Shown here: positions 1-12,559 of the stretch, piece by piece
Position numbering within the stretch: position 1 is the stretch's first letter
Layout of the letters: every line of letters begins with the position of its first letter
NCBI GenBank assembly: GCA_037974335.1
Contig: CM075760.1
Coordinates: 6,197,432 to 6,261,431, forward strand
Direction: 5' to 3'
Length of the DNA stretch: 64,000 bases
Source of the DNA: Prionace glauca
Taxonomy: Eukaryota; Chordata; Chondrichthyes; Carcharhiniformes; Carcharhinidae
Notes under the pieces: generated by a model
Seen by the model: the letters and a program-made list of their open reading frames with translations, nothing else
Told to the model about the DNA's origin: nothing
Databases searched by the model: none
Translations under genes and position numbers: made by a program

Positions 1-33
1 AGTGTTAACATACGCTTATTTGTGACAAATGAA
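1..33 (+). repeat. V-SINE 3' end, cut by window edge
   Basis: The first bases match the tail of the V-SINE copies at 48.3 and 56.8 kb (gtgttaa, then ttgtgac, then an A-rich end). The rest of the copy lies outside the window. Confidence 0.45.
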
Positions 34-44
34 CATTTAACATT

Positions 45-1030
45 TGGGACCCTGCGGTACCCCACTGTTAGCTGACCGTCACTCGGAAGAAGACCCATTT
101 ATTTCTACTCTCTGTTTCTTATCTGTCAATGAATTCTTTACCTGGGCCAACACGTCACTCCCCATCTCACGTGCGTTCATTGGGCCTCCCAATATTTTAT
201 GAAGAACCTTCTCACATATCTTCTGTAAGTGTAAATACACCACGTAAACTGGTTGCATCCCTCCCCCTCTCTACCCGAAAGAACTCCCCTCCCCCTCCCT
301 CCCCCGCCCCCACCTATTACTTACATCCTCAAAAAATGCAAGTAGGTTTGTTTAGATAAACATGTCTTTCTTAAGCCCATACTGGTTTCATCAAACTCCG
401 TCCATGCTTTCCAAATATTTTCCTATCATGGATTTGATAACAATCTCTAACTGATGCTAAAGTCAGTCTGTAATTTATCAGTTTCATTCTCCCTTTCTCT
501 GTATATATCGGGATTACATTTGTCACCCTCCAACCTGTAGGAATTGTTACAGCCTATAAGGAATTTTAGAAGATGGGCAGCAATGTATCCAACATTTCCT
601 GGGCCATTTCCTTCCATATTCTGGGATTATCAGGCCCCAGTGACCAACCAGAATTTCACCCTATTATTTTACCCAGAATGATTTTACTAATACTGATTTC
701 CCTTAAGACCGTCTTACAACTACCCCCTTGGTTCCCGAACATTTCTGGGATGATACTTGTGTGAAGGTAATGTCAAACTTAGTTTTGTATTCATTCAATA
801 TTTATTTATTCCCCATTATAATTTCCCTGGATTCGGGCTCTAAGGGATTTACATTTATCTTAAAAAATCCTTCTCTCTTCAGATATTGATAGAAACGGTT
901 ATAAATAATTTTTATGTTCCCTGCAATTTTACTCCCATTCTCTATTTCCCCCGTCGATTATTTGGACTTTTTTTTTTGTTGAATTTTAAAAATCTCTGAA
1001 ACCTCAGGCTTGTTTCTTCTTCTGGTAATT
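45..1030 (-). mobile_element. Decayed CR1/L2-like LINE fragment
   Basis: Read on the minus strand, this stretch resembles the reverse-transcriptase region of the other old LINE copies here, including the part after the 'FADD' motif near its low-coordinate end. No long reading frame survives. It is heavily diverged, so the family and the outer limits are approximate. It seems much older than the CR1 copies at 23.7, 37.7 and 41.6 kb, whose frames are still largely open. Confidence 0.45.
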
Positions 1031-2742
1031 TTATGTAGCTTTTAACTAAGAAGTAACATTTCCTCCCCTGAAAGACATCCGAGAAAAAGATGAGCTTTGA
1101 CCATATATGATTTTCACAGTAACTTCATTACAGTGTGAATGTAAACCCATTTGTGACGATTAAATAAACTTCAAACCTTTAAATACACACGATGCCTTTA
1201 TCAAGTAACTGAGTTGAAATTCCCCAGCTGCCAGGGTGGAACTGGAACTTCTGTCCCAAGCTTCTGGAATACTAGCTTAATAATGATATTGCTATAATAC
1301 CCCCGAGACTGAAATATCACCACATTTATTAATGGAATAATTGAACATTCAGGACTGGGTCACAGGTTGGATCGTGAGGTATCTTGTGCGAATTGAATAC
1401 ATTTCAGTTTGACTCAGAAATTATGTTGTTTCCATTCTTAACTGATCATAGTTTGTGTTTTGGCATGATGACTTATAACTCAGTGCGCCTAAATTCTGAG
1501 ATCTATGTCCAATATTACACTATACATTTATAACACGAATACATTCCAAATGAATTTATGCTACAGTCGATTATTTCTCCCGTTATGTACACTGAGCCAT
1601 CTCTCTTTTTATGCTACATTAGTTCCTCTCTATTCGTACTCAAGTAGATCACTGATCTGATCCTATTACATCTGATCCCATCTCTGTTTATATTACACAG
1701 GATTTGCATATTTACATCCATCTCTGTTAATTCAACACATGACCATGTGTATTTTGCCTGGCATTTAACTGTCAGAAGGAAGTCTTCTCCTGGCCTTGAA
1801 TCTTATTCTGACAGAATGACAGTGATTCATGGGAATCCATGTAAAAGTTCCATCAATTCATGAAATGACAAGGGGGGACAGGTGAGGTAGAGAAGGTCAT
1901 ATCGGGCTTGACGTTAATCGTTTATAAACTGCACTATCAGAACAGCTGAACACTTGGTTTAGTTCCCTCAGAACTGAACAGTTTATGGGAGATTTAGTAC
2001 AGACGCTCGAAGTGATGAATGGGAATGTTTTACTCATTAGAAAGAGACTGTAAGCCACAGGCAAGAGGGCCAGTATACAGAAGATTGATTACAACACACT
2101 AGGATATGTCTCTTTATGTACTGAATGTGACTCAAATGATTCATTATTTCAACAGATCTTATATTTGTTTACATTGCATAAAATGCCGCTTTATTTATTA
2201 CTCCTATTTGTGTTGTACCAGAGCCAGTCTTTAATTATATGACAGTAGGCCGTATCTGTTTTCACACTACATTCGGTTATTTCTCTCGTTATGCCACTCA
2301 GGGCCATCTCCCTATTTATGCTGCATTAGATCCTTTCAATTAATTCGACAGGAGACCACGGATCTGTTCATATTTCATCAGATCTCATCTCTTTTTTATG
2401 TTACAGAGGATTTGTCTTTTTGAATGACATCAGCATCTGTCTCTGTTAATCTAACATACGACCTTGAACATGTTGCCTGCCGAGATATTATCAATCCCGA
2501 TATAATATGGGTGTGCCTGTCTGACACTAATCATTCTTGATTGGAGCAGTAAGTTTAATTTTTACTAATTTCGATAAGTAGCTGCGAGAAATATCTAATT
2601 GCTCTGTTATTGTGTGAGTAATATTCCGTTTGAACAATTTCTCAGTGATTCACTGGTGTTCGGGGACAGGTCAATATCTGAATAATCGTACAGTGCTCAT
2701 TACAATATCTTCAAGCAACCACCGTTGTGATACATTTTATTA
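1030..2742. repeat. Gene-free stretch with diverged local duplications
   Basis: No coding region is supported. Positions 1560-1790 and 2265-2490 are recognisably the same sequence in the same order (ttatttctc, then ccatctc, then gaccatg/gaccttg, then ttgcctg). Positions 2095-2200 share a related block with 4180-4270. A short theme close to 'ctctgtttatattac' recurs. This looks like a degenerate satellite or repeated segmental copying rather than a gene. Confidence 0.5.
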
Positions 2743-2743
2743 T

Positions 2744-3546
2744 AAGAACATAAGAACATAAGAAATAGGAGTAGGAGTAGGCCATCTGGCCCTTCGAGCC
2801 TGCCCCGCCATTCAATAAGATCATGGCTGATCTGTCGTGGCTCAGCTCCACCTTACCGCCCTCTCCCCATAACCCTTAATCCGTTCTCTTATCAAAAACC
2901 CATCAACCCGTTTCTTAAAAATATTTAGCGAGGCAGCCTCCACCACTTCAACGGGCAGAGAATTCCAGAGATTCACCACCCTTTGAGTGAAGAAGTTCCT
3001 CCTCAACTCTGTTCTAAACCGCCTCCCCTTTATCTTGAGGCTGTGCCCCCTAGTCCTACTGTCTTTTTTGAGCGGGAAGAGTCTCTCCACCTCTATTCTA
3101 TCCATCCCATTCATCATCTTATACGTCTCAATGAGATCTCCCCTCATTCTTCTAAACTCTAGCGAGTACAAGCCTAGTTTATTCAGCCTCTCCTCATAAC
3201 TCAATCCCCTCAACTCCGGTATCAGCCGAGTAAACCTCCTCTGCACTCCCTCCAGGGCCAAAATATCCTTGCGCAGGTGCGGCGCCCAAAACTGCGCACA
3301 ATACTCCAGCTGCGGCCTCACCAATGCCCTATACAGCTGCAGCAAGACCCCCCTACTTTTATATTCAATCCCCTCGCTATGAAGTCCAGCATCCCATTCG
3401 CCTTCCTGACCACCTGCTGCACCTGCAAGCTGGGTTTTTGCGACTCATGCACAAGGACCCCGAGGTCCCTCTGCACCGTCGCCTGCTGCAGTTTTTCGCC
3501 ACGTAAGTAATAGTCCTTCCTACCATTCCTCCTACCAAAGTGGACT
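2744..3546 (-). mobile_element. CR1-type LINE (family B), 5'-truncated
   Basis: This is the 3' part of a CR1-like LINE on the minus strand. It encodes the end of ORF2: an open stretch of 167 residues at 2842-3345 with motifs such as RPQLEYC, RRFTRLIP and GDLIETYKMMNGMDR. The 3' end, at low coordinates, is a tandem 'ttcttatg' tail, the CR1 hallmark. The copy starts abruptly inside ORF2, as expected from 5' truncation during target-primed reverse transcription. Sister copies lie at 25.96, 31.08, 37.66 and 52.43 kb. Confidence 0.9.
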
Positions 3547-4061
3547 GCATTGTGTCAATTTGACATAGACTTCAGAGATAAAGATTGACCTGTTTTATTT
3601 AAAGCATCCAACAGATTCACTGACAGTGTGAGACAGAATTCTGTACTCGCAATATCGCCAAATGGGCTCCCACAGGCTAAATATCTATCCACTCATTAAT
3701 TACTTATCTGTTTCAGGGAGAAATAAAACGAAATCGCCACATAACGAGTGTTGACAGTTAGGTTATGTTTGAATAGAATTATATATTCTGTAATTTGTGT
3801 TGTTACCTTCGAAATTATTTTTCACTTTCGGATGTCTTCATCTGCCTACGCCTAAGCTTTGTAATTCCCTCCCTAAGTCTCCTTATTTCACTTTTCTCGT
3901 CTAAGTCAATCCATAAAACTGTCCCTATATTGGCCATCCTTTCAGTCACCTGTTCAAATATCTCGTTGGTCAAAAGCAAGATGCTGTGGGTGCCCGAGAT
4001 CCGAACAGAAAATGCTAGAAACACTCAATGGATCGTTCTTCATCAGTGGAATGGTTTACGG
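3547..4061. other. No gene seen
   Basis: AT-rich unique-looking sequence. Open frames here are short and have no recognisable motif. Confidence 0.5.
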
Positions 4062-4099
<38 letters not shown>

Positions 4100-4141
4100 G
4101 CCTCTGCCCCTGCCTCTCTCTCTCTCTCTCTCTCTCTCTCG
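4062..4141. repeat. (CT)n microsatellite
   Basis: Nearly pure tct/ctc dinucleotide repeat with a C-rich interruption in the middle. Open frames across it are low-complexity artefacts. Confidence 0.95.
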
Positions 4142-4700
4142 CACACACATTTGTTGTAGACATGTACAGCAAGACACTGGGCCTTGTGTCTTTATTTACT
4201 GCATGCGACTCATTTGAATCATCATTGCAATAGACCTTATATTTGTTTATATTACATGACACACCATTCCATTTATTATTATATGATGACATGCCGTGAT
4301 AATTGCTACAAATCATCATTTCTGAGTTTTTGTTCAGCCAAGAGGCCATTTCTGTTACATTGGGCTCCATCTCAGATATGATTGTGTTAGGCTCTGTGTC
4401 ATGCACTACTGAACACATCCGTGCCTTATTTTGTGTTATATTGGACACTAATAATAAAGCCAACACTGTCTCAGTAACTGGTTTTATATAAAATGCGTTT
4501 GACAGATGGAAAAAAAGGACAGAACGAGATGAAAAGATGGAAATTAGCTTTAAAAATGTAATGGGGTTCGAAGAATGTGTTTCGTCTTGTTAATAACTAC
4601 TGAGAGTTGTTCATCATATTTAATTGCTCTCGCATTTCCTGGAATATTTTATTGAAAGTTTGGGATGAAACTTGTAACATCCTCTTGTTCAAAAGAGATT
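4142..4700. repeat. Degenerate copy of the 2.1-2.5 kb repeat
   Basis: The block at 4180-4270 matches 2095-2200 in order (gtct..tta.ttactg, then gactca, then 'cttatatttgttta'). The remainder to 4460 keeps the same texture of 'gttatatt' and 'ccatct' motifs. No gene is supported. Confidence 0.4.
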
Positions 4701-4719
4701 GAGGAACAGAATGAATGTA

Positions 4720-4930
4720 TGTCACATTGCACTGCAAATGGACACTAAAGGACAAGTCAACATGGCCACTCCAACTAACCTGTACATCTTTGGACTGTAG
4801 GAAGAAAGCAGTAAACCTGGAGGAACTCCACGCACACACGGGGTGAATGTGTAAACACCACACAGTTACACAAGGCTTAAATGGAACCTGTGTCCCTAAC
4901 AGTGTGAGGTACCAGTGCTTATCACTGTGT
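4720..4930 (-). mobile_element. V-SINE fragment
   Basis: On the minus strand this has the V-SINE core: a stretch like 'gtgtgtgcgtggagttcctcc', then 'agtccaaagatgt', then 'ggttagttggagtggcca'. The tRNA-derived head is degenerate near 4900. The copy is old and partial. Confidence 0.7.
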
Positions 4931-6464
4931 AAATAATTGTTATTAATTTTAGCATGATATTGTAATTTATTCAGTATTTATTATACATTCTGTGTCTCAG
5001 TCAATAAATAAAGTTAATGAATGGCCCTGGACGCTCTTGAATGTGATGTACAGCTGGTCATTCCGCTGCTAAGGCAATGCATCTTTCAAATGATTCACTG
5101 AACTTCTCTCTTTCTCTGTCTCAGACTGAACCTAAATCAGATAACCTCTCTCCTCTCTCTCAGTCTCCATTAACTCACACAGGTTCCCAGGAGACGGATC
5201 TGACTCCGAGACTATTTCTTTTTTCTTCCTTAAGGCACCTTGTGACTGAAAAGATAAAGCACAAAAATCTCAGCAGAGGTAAATTCATTGTAGGAACTTA
5301 ACCATTTCACTCAATTAACCTCTCTCCTCTATTTCTCACACACAACACCCAGCACACTTAAACTTTCTATTTCGGAATGTCTCTGCGGATAAAAAATGTT
5401 GCTTTAATTTTTTCTCTTTTCCCTCAATCGTAACCTTCAGTCCATCTTCCCTTCAATTAATCTGTTTAAACACCAAATATGTTCATTTTCTTGATTCATT
5501 AATATGGGAATGGGGGTGACTGTAATGCTAAGACCGGCAGCAATCTGTGTGACTGTTCTTGTTGCTTTCAGAATGAGTTCACCCTCACAGGCAGGAAGAC
5601 TGTTCACGGTGATAACATCAAACTGGCCCCGGTTGTTTCATTCTCAGGTACACAACTTCCTGTTTCTCTGCTGCCGGTTCCAAACCGCACATCTCCCTTC
5701 CGAGCAGAAAATAAATCCAGAGACCATAATCTGGTGAGAACATCTGTCAGTGCGGCTTATAACTGCCCACAGAGTCAGGGCAGAGTCAGACAGGTCACAT
5801 TGCGGTGACATTTACAAATGAGCCTGGTGTGATCTGGTTAAAGTTTCCATTCCCGGACATAACTGGATGGTCAGTGGATCAGTCACTGAACTCCCCCGGG
5901 ATCTGTGAAGCGAGGGAATGATAGCTGTTATCTTTCGTTGTTTGATCATTTTCTCTCCATCTGCTATTTATTTTTGTTCCTCAGCTTTTATCTGTCATCC
6001 CCCCCGGTTTGCTTTCTCGTAACTCTCCCGCTGTCTTTATCTCCTTGCCAGTCTTTTCAACATATTTATTAGTGTTCATAATCATGAAGTTGTGATTGGG
6101 TTAATTAAAGAGAGAATCTTTCAACTGGGGGACGGTCAGCAACCAATGGGCACAAAGTTATTTTATTGAGCAGCGAGACAGAAAGATAAGTGTTTACTTT
6201 TACACAGTAGTTGTGATGAACTGGAATGAACAGCGTGGAAGGGTGATGGAATTAGATTTCACAGAAACTTTGGAAAATAAATTCGATATATCCTTCATGG
6301 GATGAAGTTTTGATGGATTCTCGAGAATGGGAGAATTTTAAGGTTCATCTATATCAGTGTCCCAGCACCCTTTTTGTGTCTCTCCCTGTCCTTCATTAAA
6401 ACGGAATGAAATGGAATATTTATACAACTGTCGTCTTGTGCTAATCTTATGTTTTGACAGAACC
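4931..6464. other. No gene seen; contains a segment shared with 53.6 kb
   Basis: No coding region is supported. Positions 5180-5275 and 53630-53725 share ordered blocks (an 'aggaga/aaac.gatctgac' block, then 'ttgtgactgaaaagat'), so this is a dispersed paralogous non-coding segment. I cannot identify it. Confidence 0.4.
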
Positions 6465-6468
6465 TGTG

Positions 6469-6543
6469 TGTTGTGTGTGTGAGTGTGTGCGTGTGTGTGT
6501 GTGTTTCTGTGTGTGTGTGTGTGTGTGTGTTTCTGTGTGTGTA

Positions 6544-6589
<46 letters not shown>
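6469..6589. repeat. (TG)n microsatellite
   Basis: About 120 bp of almost pure tg repeat with a few ttc interruptions. The Cys/Val-rich frames on one strand and Thr/His-rich frames on the other are artefacts. Confidence 0.97.
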
Positions 6590-6591
<2 letters not shown>

Positions 6592-6904
6592 TGCCAGGAA
6601 CCATTCCGAAAGTCGATTCTATTTACAAAACATCACTATGAACAGATTAGCATCGGATCAAACTTTTTTTTTAGGAAAAACACAATAATCCTTAACATTT
6701 ATTGCACTGCTTTTCTCCCTCTGATGAGGGTTTCATAGTTCGTCGTTTCAGTCCTCGTGAATACAAGCCTCAGTCAGGTGGAGTCAGTCACTCCTGCGTT
6801 TGTGGTAGGGTTTCCAATCCGTGTTTGCCAAGCAAATCCCTGTCTCACTCCTCATGACGAAGAAACCTGCTCTCAGGCCCCAGAAATGATTCCTTCCTTA
6901 TATC
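6590..6904. other. No gene seen
   Basis: Unique-looking sequence leading into the 84-bp array. No motif recognised. Confidence 0.5.
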
Positions 6905-9900
6905 AGATTCCAGTCTGACTCCAGCCCAGCTGTCTCTGTCAGTGATACACTGGGGCCAGTCATTCACATTGTAATGTTCTAATTCTCAGGTCCCAGTCTG
7001 ACTCCGGGCCCAGCTGTCTCTGTCAGTGTTACACTGGAGCCAGTCATTCACATTGTAATGTTCTAATTCTCAGGTCCCAGTCTGACTCCGGGCCCAGCTG
7101 TCTCTGTCAGTGATACACTGGGGCCAGTCATTCACATTGTAATGTTCTAATTCTCAGTTTCCAGTCTGACTCCGGGCCCAGCTGTCTCTGTCAGTGATAC
7201 ACTGGAGCCAGTCATTCACATTGTAATGTTCTAATTCTCAGGTTCCAGTTTGACTCCGGGCCCAGCTGCCTCTGTCAGCGATACACTGGGGCCAGTCATT
7301 CACATTGTAATGTTCTAATTCTCAGGTCCCAGTCTGACTCCGGGCCCAGCTGTCTCTGTCAGTGTTACACAAGAGCCAGTCATTCACATTGTAATGTTCT
7401 AATTCTCAGTTTCCAGTCTGACTCCGGGCCCAGCTGTCTCTGTCAGTGATACACTGGAACCAGTCATTCACATTGTAATGTTCTAATTCTCAGGATCCAG
7501 TTTGACTCCGGGCCCAGCTGCCTCTGTCAGTGATACACTGGGGCCAGTCATTCACATTGTAGTGTTCTAATTCTCAGGTTCCAGTCTGACTCCGGGCCCA
7601 GCTCTCTCTGTCAGTGATACACTGGAGGCAGTCATTCACATTGTAATGTTCTAATTCTCAGGTTCCAGTCTGGCTCCGGGCCCAGCTGTCACTGTCAGTG
7701 ATACAGTGGGGCCAGTCAGTCACATTGTAATGTTCTAAATCTCAGGTCCCAGTCTGACTCCGGGTCCAGCCGTCTCTGTCAGTGATACACTGGGGCCGGT
7801 CATTCACATTGTAATGTTCTAATTCTCAGGTCCCAGTCTGACTCTGGGCCCAGCTGTCTCTGTCAGTGATACACTGGGGCCAGTCATTCACATTGTAATG
7901 TTCTAAATCTCAGGTCCCAGTCTGACTCCGGGCCCAGCTGTCTGTGTTAGTGATACACTGGGGCCAGTTATTCACATTGCAATGTTCTAATTCTCAGGTC
8001 CCAGTCTGACTCTGGGCCCAGCTGTCTCTGTCAGTGATACACTGGGGCCGGTCATTCACATTGTAATGTTCTAATTCTCAGGTCCCAGTCTGTCTCTGGG
8101 CCCAGCTGTCTCTGTCAGTGATACACTGGGGCCGGTCATTCACATTGTAATGTTCTAATTCTCAGGTTCCAGTCTGACTCCGGGCCCAGCTGTCTCTGTC
8201 AGTGAAACACTGGAGCCAGTCATTCACATTGTAATGTTCCAATTCTCAGGTTCCAGTCTGACTCCGGGCCCAGCTGTCTCTGTTAGTGATACACTGGGGC
8301 CAGTCATTCACATTGTAATGTTCTAATTCTCAGGTTCCACTCTGACTCCGGGCACAGCTGTCTCTGTCAGTGATACACTGAAGCCAGTCATTCACAGTGT
8401 AATGTTCTAATTCTCAGGTCCCAGTCTGACTCCGGGCCCGGCTGTCTCTGTGACTGATACACTGGGGCCAGTCATTCACATTGTAATGTTCTAATTCTCA
8501 GGTCCCAGTCTGACTCCGGGCCCAGCTGTCTCTGTCAGTGATACACTGGGGCCAGTCATTCACATTGTAATGTTCTAATTCTCAGGTCCCAGTCTGACTC
8601 CGGGCCCAGCTGTCTCTGTCAGTGATACACTGGGGCCAGTCATTCACATTGTAATGTTCTAATTCTCAGGTCCCAGTCTGACTCCGGGCCCAGCTGTCTC
8701 TGTCAGTGATACACTGGGGCCAGTCATTCACATTGTAATGTTCTAATTCTCAGGTTCCAGTCTGACTCCGGGCCCAGCTGTCTCTGTCAGTGATACACTG
8801 GGGCCAGTCATTCACATTGTAATGTTCTAATTCTCAGGTCCCAGTCTGACTCCGGGCCCAGCTGTCTCTGTCAGTGATACACTGGGGCCAGTCTTTCACA
8901 TTGTAATGTTCTAATTCTCAGGTCCCAGTCTGACTCCGGGCCCAGCTGTCTCTGTCAGTGATACACTGGGGCCGGTCATTCACATTGTAATGTTCTAATT
9001 CTCAGGTCCCAGTCTGACTCCGGGCCCAACTCTCTTTGTTAGTGATACACTGGGGCCGGTCATTCACATTGTAATGTTCTAATTCTCAGGTCCCATTCTG
9101 ACTCCGGGCCCCAGCTGTCTCTGTCAGAGATACACTGGAGCCAGTCATTCACATTGTAATGCTCTAATTCTCAGGTCCCAGTCTGACTCCGGGCCCAGCT
9201 GTCTCTGTTAGTGATACACTGGGGCCAGTCATTCACATTGTAATGTTCTAATTCTCAGGTTCCAGTCTGACTCCGGGCCCAGCTGTCTCTGTCAGTGATA
9301 CACTGGGGCCGGTCATTCACATTGTAATGTTCTAATTCTCAGGTCCCAGTCTGACCCCGGGCCCAGCTGTCTCTGTCAGTGATACACTGGGGCCGGTCAT
9401 TCACATTGTAATGTTCTAATTCTCAGATCCCATTCTGACTCCGGGCCCAGCTCTCTCTGTTAGTGATACACTGGGGCCGGTCATTCACATTGTAATGTTC
9501 TAATTCTCAGGTCCCATTCTGACTCCGGGCCCCAGCTGTCTCTGTCAGAGATACACTGGAGCCAGTCATTCACATTGTAATGCTCTAATTCTCAGGTCCC
9601 AGTCTGACTCCGGGCCCAGCTGTCTCTGTTAGTGATACACTGGGGCCAGTCATTCACATTGTAATGTTCTAATTCTCAGGTCCCAGTCTGACTCGAGGCC
9701 CAGCTGTCTCTGTCAGTGATACACTGGGGCCAGTCATTCACATTGTAATGTTCTAATTCTCAGGTCCCAGTCTGACTCCGGGCCCAGCTGTCTCTGTTAG
9801 TGATACACTGGGGCCAGTCATTCACATTGTAATGTTCTAATTCTCAGGTTCCAGTCTGACTCCGGGCCCAGCTGTCTCTGTTAGTGATACACTGGGGCCG

Positions 9901-10519
9901 GTCATTCACATTGTAAAGTTCTAATTCTCAGGTTCCAGTCTGACTCGGGGCCCAGCTGTCTCTGTCAGTGATACACTGGGGCCAGTCATTCACATTGTAA
10001 TGTTCTAATTCTCAGGTTCCAGTCTGACTCCGGGCCCAGCTGTCTCTGTCAGTGATACACTGGGGCCAGTCATTCACATTGTAATGTTCTAATTCTCAGG
10101 TTCCAGTCTGACTCTGGGCCCAGCTGTTTCTGTTAGTGATACACTGGAGCCCGTCATTCAAATTATAATGTTCTAATTCTCAGGTCCCAGTCTGACTCCG
10201 GGCCCAGCTGTCTCTGTTAGTGATACACTGGGGCCAGTCATTCACATTGTAATGTTCTAATTCTCAGGTCCCAGTCTGAATCCGGGCCCAGCTGTCTCTG
10301 TCAGTGATACACTGGGGCCAGTCATTCACATTGTAATGTTCTAATTCTCAGGTTCCAGTCTGACTCCGGACCCAGCTGTCTCTGTTAGTGATACACTCGG
10401 GCCGGTCATTCTCATTGTAATGTTCTAATTCTCAGGTTGCAGTCTGACTCCGGGCCCAGCTGTTTCTGTTAGTGATACACTGGAGCCCGTCATTCAAATT
10501 ATAATGTTCTAATTCTCAA
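6905..10519. repeat. 84-bp tandem repeat array, about 43 copies
   Basis: The repeat period is 84 bp; for example 'actccgggcc' recurs at 7001, 7085 and 7169. The unit runs from a ccagtctgactc block through gggcccagctgtctctg and cactggggccagtcattc to ttctaattctcag. Copies are highly alike. Multi-unit blocks are themselves repeated: variant units near 9031-9240 recur 420 bp (five units) downstream, and a 'cattcaaattataatg' variant at 10155 recurs 336 bp (four units) later at 10491. Although 84 is a multiple of three, all six frames of the consensus contain a stop, so it is not a coding repeat. Each unit ends with a branch-point-like ttctaat followed by ctcag, which resembles a 3' splice site. 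Confidence 0.97.
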
Positions 10520-11599
10520 TAATTACTTTCGGAAACCGTTACCCAATCCGTTGTGAATTAGAACCTGCATCAGATTTTGCTGCATTTGACCCCTGCCTGT
10601 CGTTATTGGTCAAATCACTTTCTCTCGAATGATCACACGCACAAAAAATGTTTATTTAAATGTTATATCATGTTCTGTCTCTCTTACTCTGGATACGTTG
10701 GTTCACGTGATTCTCCCAGCCAGTTTATGTCATCATTGTGCGAGCATATCTGTCTATATTAGATTAGATTCTTCTTCTGTTGTTGGAGCATTATGTTTAA
10801 TCATTTATAGGGTGTGGGCAGCACTGACATCTGTTGCCCTTCTCTAATTGCCCCTGACAATGTGGTGATGAGCTGCTATCTTGAACCGCTGCAGTCCTTG
10901 TTCACCAGGTGATATCACTGTTTATATCACATAAAGTCTGGCCAGTCTTATGATGCACCTGATCCTGATTCATCGCATTACCTAGATTGTACAATCTATA
11001 CACAGTAGAAGATGTTTAGGGTGATTACCATGGAATTGGTGAAGGTAACGGTTAAACAGAAATATTGTTCCTTATCTGGAGAGGAGCAGATGTTTCAATC
11101 CTTTGCATCAATAGAAATAAGAAGTCTGAGAATTCCAGTTGTAATTATCTCCTGTCGGCTATATGTCCAGGGTCATTTTCATTATCATTTTCACAAATCA
11201 GCACACAATTGAGTCCTATATCAGGAAGTTTAATGAGACGCTGAGAAGAACAATTTTCACAATCTCCCCGTCATTCGACACGTGATTTATCAATTTTCCA
11301 ACAGATCTCTAAAGACAGATAAGTCATCACCAGGAACAAAATAGTGAGGCTGCAATAATTTTATATGCAAGAGCGCACAACAAAAGGGTTGTCAGTAAAT
11401 AATTACATATTAAACGTTCTTCAGTTGAAACACATGAACTGTTTGGTGTTTTCATGCATTCATGGAAGACAGAGTGGGCTGAAGGTTATCACTGGGAAAA
11501 CTGAAGGGGAATTGCTAAAAGAGATCATTTCTCCAAAGGGGGTTATTAGAAAATAGAATATTTAAAATAAGTAAGCACGCAAATGTTTATGATGTTTGT
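10520..11599. other. No gene seen; small old repeat pieces
   Basis: 10800-10905 matches a repeat common in cartilaginous fish, as I recall it ('ttgcccttctctaattgcc', then 'gtggtgatgagctgc', then 'ttgaaccgctgcagtcc'). 10640-10790 and 10910-10960 carry the 'tctgtctatatta / ctgtttatatcac' theme of the 1.5-2.5 kb repeats. The rest is unremarkable. Confidence 0.45.
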
Positions 11600-11604
11600 T
11601 AGAC

Positions 11605-11735
11605 ATAAAACCATAAAATTCCTACAGTTCAGAAGAAAGGCCATCTGGCCCATCGAGTCTGCATCCCACCCCAGGTCCTCCCCTCTGCCCTTACCATGGC
11701 TATTCCACATATTCTGAGGGAAAAGAACGGGCAAT
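11605..11735 (-). mobile_element. V-SINE 3' tail fragment
   Basis: The minus strand reads as the LINE-like tail of a V-SINE: a 'gactcgatgggccagatggcc' style hairpin followed by 'gaactgtagga' and a ttttatggttttatg end. Confidence 0.6.
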
Positions 11736-12555
11736 TTTGCATGGCGAATCCAACTAATACTATCTGTTGCAATATAATCGAGAGACTGGTTTCGTGCAGT
11801 AATATTGAGACAGGGCCGAATACACCAGATATCAATATAGCACCTGTACTAATATAGATGCAGACTGTGCCCAGTTCAGCCATTACTGAGATAGTGTATA
11901 GAGTATCTAACACTCTCTAACCAGCGTGGCGTTTTCTCATATAAACAGAGACATGCCACACTCAAACAACTGGGATTTTGCTGAGTACAGAATCAACTGA
12001 GAATTATTGTCATATAATCAGAAATATGATTTCGTGTCATATAAAATGGGTCACGTTTAGGATGGGCAAAGACTGAGTCTATTTCAGAAATAACTGAGAC
12101 GATCTTCTGTATGTTGTCGTGCCAAAAAATGCAGTTTCACTGCCATCTCCTGGACTAGCCTTGCTATAGCAGGAGTTGTGAAATGCTGATTTTAGTTGCT
12201 GTTTCTCATTCTTTCATGGGCTGTATATCCAGCTGGTAAGGCCAGCATATATTGGCAATCGCTAATACACTGAATTTACTGGTTTTCTTGACCATCATAA
12301 AAGGCACGTAATAGCCAAGGACGTGTGTGCCTAGAGTCACCTCTGGGCTAAACTGGGAAATGATGGAAGGTTTTCTTTTCTGCAGGGCATTAGAGAATCT
12401 GATATATTTCAAGTCATGGCCGCAATCACGGAAGTTACCTTTACATTCAAAATTGTAATTGCATTTTGAAGCCTGTTGTAGTTGGACTTGAATACTTATC
12501 TTGAGAAATTGGCCTACCCTCACAGAGATATTACCACTCTGCCACTGTCACCCTT
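11736..12555. other. No gene seen
   Basis: AT-rich sequence with short open frames and no recognisable domain on either strand. Confidence 0.5.
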
Positions 12556-12559
12556 TCAA

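Noticed and set aside
5230-5275. Possible recombination signal: 'caccttg', then 'acaaaaatc'
   Set aside because: The nonamer-like part is good but the heptamer lacks the CACAGTG core and the spacer is 18 bp, neither 12 nor 23. No V, D or J coding sequence adjoins it.
6454-6738. Cys/Val-rich and Thr/His-rich open frames
   Set aside because: They are translations of the TG microsatellite.
6905-10519. CRISPR array or coding tandem repeat
   Set aside because: Units follow one another without unique spacers, all six frames of the unit contain stops, and the setting is a vertebrate genome. It is a satellite.
11629-11913. 94-codon minus-strand frame with hydrophobic stretches
   Set aside because: It overlaps a V-SINE tail and has no recognisable domain.
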